DNA from: Flammeovirgaceae bacterium UBA2338
Lineage (GTDB): Bacteria > Bacteroidota > Bacteroidia > Cytophagales > Cyclobacteriaceae
DNA: 34,785 nt
Direction: 5' to 3'
Assembly: GCA_002344795.1 (NCBI GenBank)
Contig: DDUM01000009.1
Coordinates: 1 to 34,785, forward strand
Under the pieces are notes generated by a model. That model was not told the DNA's origin and made no database searches. It was given only the letters and a program-made list of their open reading frames with translations. A program made the translations under genes and the position numbers. The first letter of the stretch is position 1. Every line of letters starts with the position of its first letter. Shown piece by piece: positions 34,669-34,785 of this stretch.

Positions 34669-34785
34669 ATGAAAAAGCTTATCTATATCGCCCTGATTTT
34701 AATTACTACTGGCTTAGTGTCTTGTACTGAAGAAAACATCCAACCGCAGAGTGGAAACGGTGGAGCCGGTGAAACTCAAAAATAT
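34669..34785 (+). CDS. 39-aa SCTEE-type lipopeptide, array copy 3 (peptide B3, cut by window edge)
   Basis: All 39 residues are present and identical to copies 1 and 2; only the stop codon is beyond the edge. Its codons 6-17 match copy 2 and its codons 24-30 match copy 1. Around the Cys codon the two patterns switch (codon 19 like copy 1, codon 20 like copy 2). Copy 3 therefore looks like a mosaic of the other two. Confidence 0.8.
   Translation, partial: MKKLIYIALILITTGLVSCTEENIQPQSGNGGAGETQKY

Larger units (their letters stand above)
34381..34785 (+). repeat. 144-bp tandem array of lipopeptide genes
   Basis: Start codons at 34381, 34525 and 34669 give an exact 144-base period made of a 120-base gene and a 24-base spacer. 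The two complete spacers are identical. The array runs off the right edge, so the total copy number is unknown. The copies differ only at synonymous sites. Confidence 0.97.

Noticed and set aside
34381..34785. Tandem repeats as a CRISPR array or satellite DNA
   Set aside because: Units are 144 bases, almost fully alike, without unique spacers. Each encodes the same lipopeptide with only silent differences, so they are gene copies.

Overview
The window looks like chromosomal DNA of a Bacteroidota bacterium, most likely of the order Cytophagales. The reasons are the promoter elements of the TTG-N19..22-TAnnTTTG type, A-rich leaders mostly without Shine-Dalgarno sequences, an MacB/FtsX-type permease of about 800 residues, two sensor histidine kinases with exported TPR domains, small SCxEE-type lipoproteins, and a single-chain PurL. 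Base composition looks moderately AT-rich throughout. I see no insertion sequence, phage gene or CRISPR array, and only one tRNA.

Layout. (1) 1-600: the C-terminal end of an unidentified gene, then a small glycine-tailed RRM RNA-binding protein with a bidirectional terminator. (2) 590-3037: an FtsX/MacB permease on the minus strand. (3) 3197-8971 (minus) with a divergent AraC regulator at 9107-9961: a trans-4-hydroxy-L-proline degradation cluster. It encodes the 2-epimerase, an FAD D-hydroxyproline dehydrogenase, a DapA-like pyrroline-4-hydroxy-2-carboxylate deaminase and 2-oxoglutarate-semialdehyde dehydrogenase, plus an ornithine-cyclodeaminase-family enzyme whose role is open. Together they would turn hydroxyproline into 2-oxoglutarate. 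(4) 9963-11216: a membrane-anchored metallophosphoesterase. (5) 11281-17965 (minus): a TetR-tolC-MFP-RND efflux operon, whose promoter is covered by a perfect inverted repeat that is the probable TetR operator. (6) 18093-19065: an ECF sigma factor with a small membrane protein. (7) 19170-24405: alpha/beta hydrolase, purL and a DUF4136-like lipoprotein. (8) 24511-26906: the tRNA-Gln, prs, rplY, pth housekeeping cluster, followed by convergent metG. (9) 29127-34785: two paralogous TPR sensor histidine kinases, each divergent from genes for tiny lipoproteins.

The most interesting part is region 9. Both kinases (29127-31289 and 32177-34219) have a signal peptide, a predicted periplasmic TPR domain, one transmembrane helix and a cytoplasmic HisKA/HATPase core. 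No response regulator is visible. Each is divergent from a short gene for an exported lipopeptide whose mature N-terminus follows the pattern C-T-E-E-x-I-x-P-Q-x-G-x-G. Next to the first kinase there is one copy (47 aa), followed by a second exported 58-aa peptide. Next to the second kinase there are at least three copies in an exact 144-bp tandem array that runs off the window. The two complete copies differ at 12 codons, all synonymous, and the third is a mosaic of the other two. None of these peptides is in an ordinary ORF list because of their size. The arrangement suggests a duplicated lipopeptide/TPR-kinase signalling module. That function is inference; the sequence relationships are direct observation.
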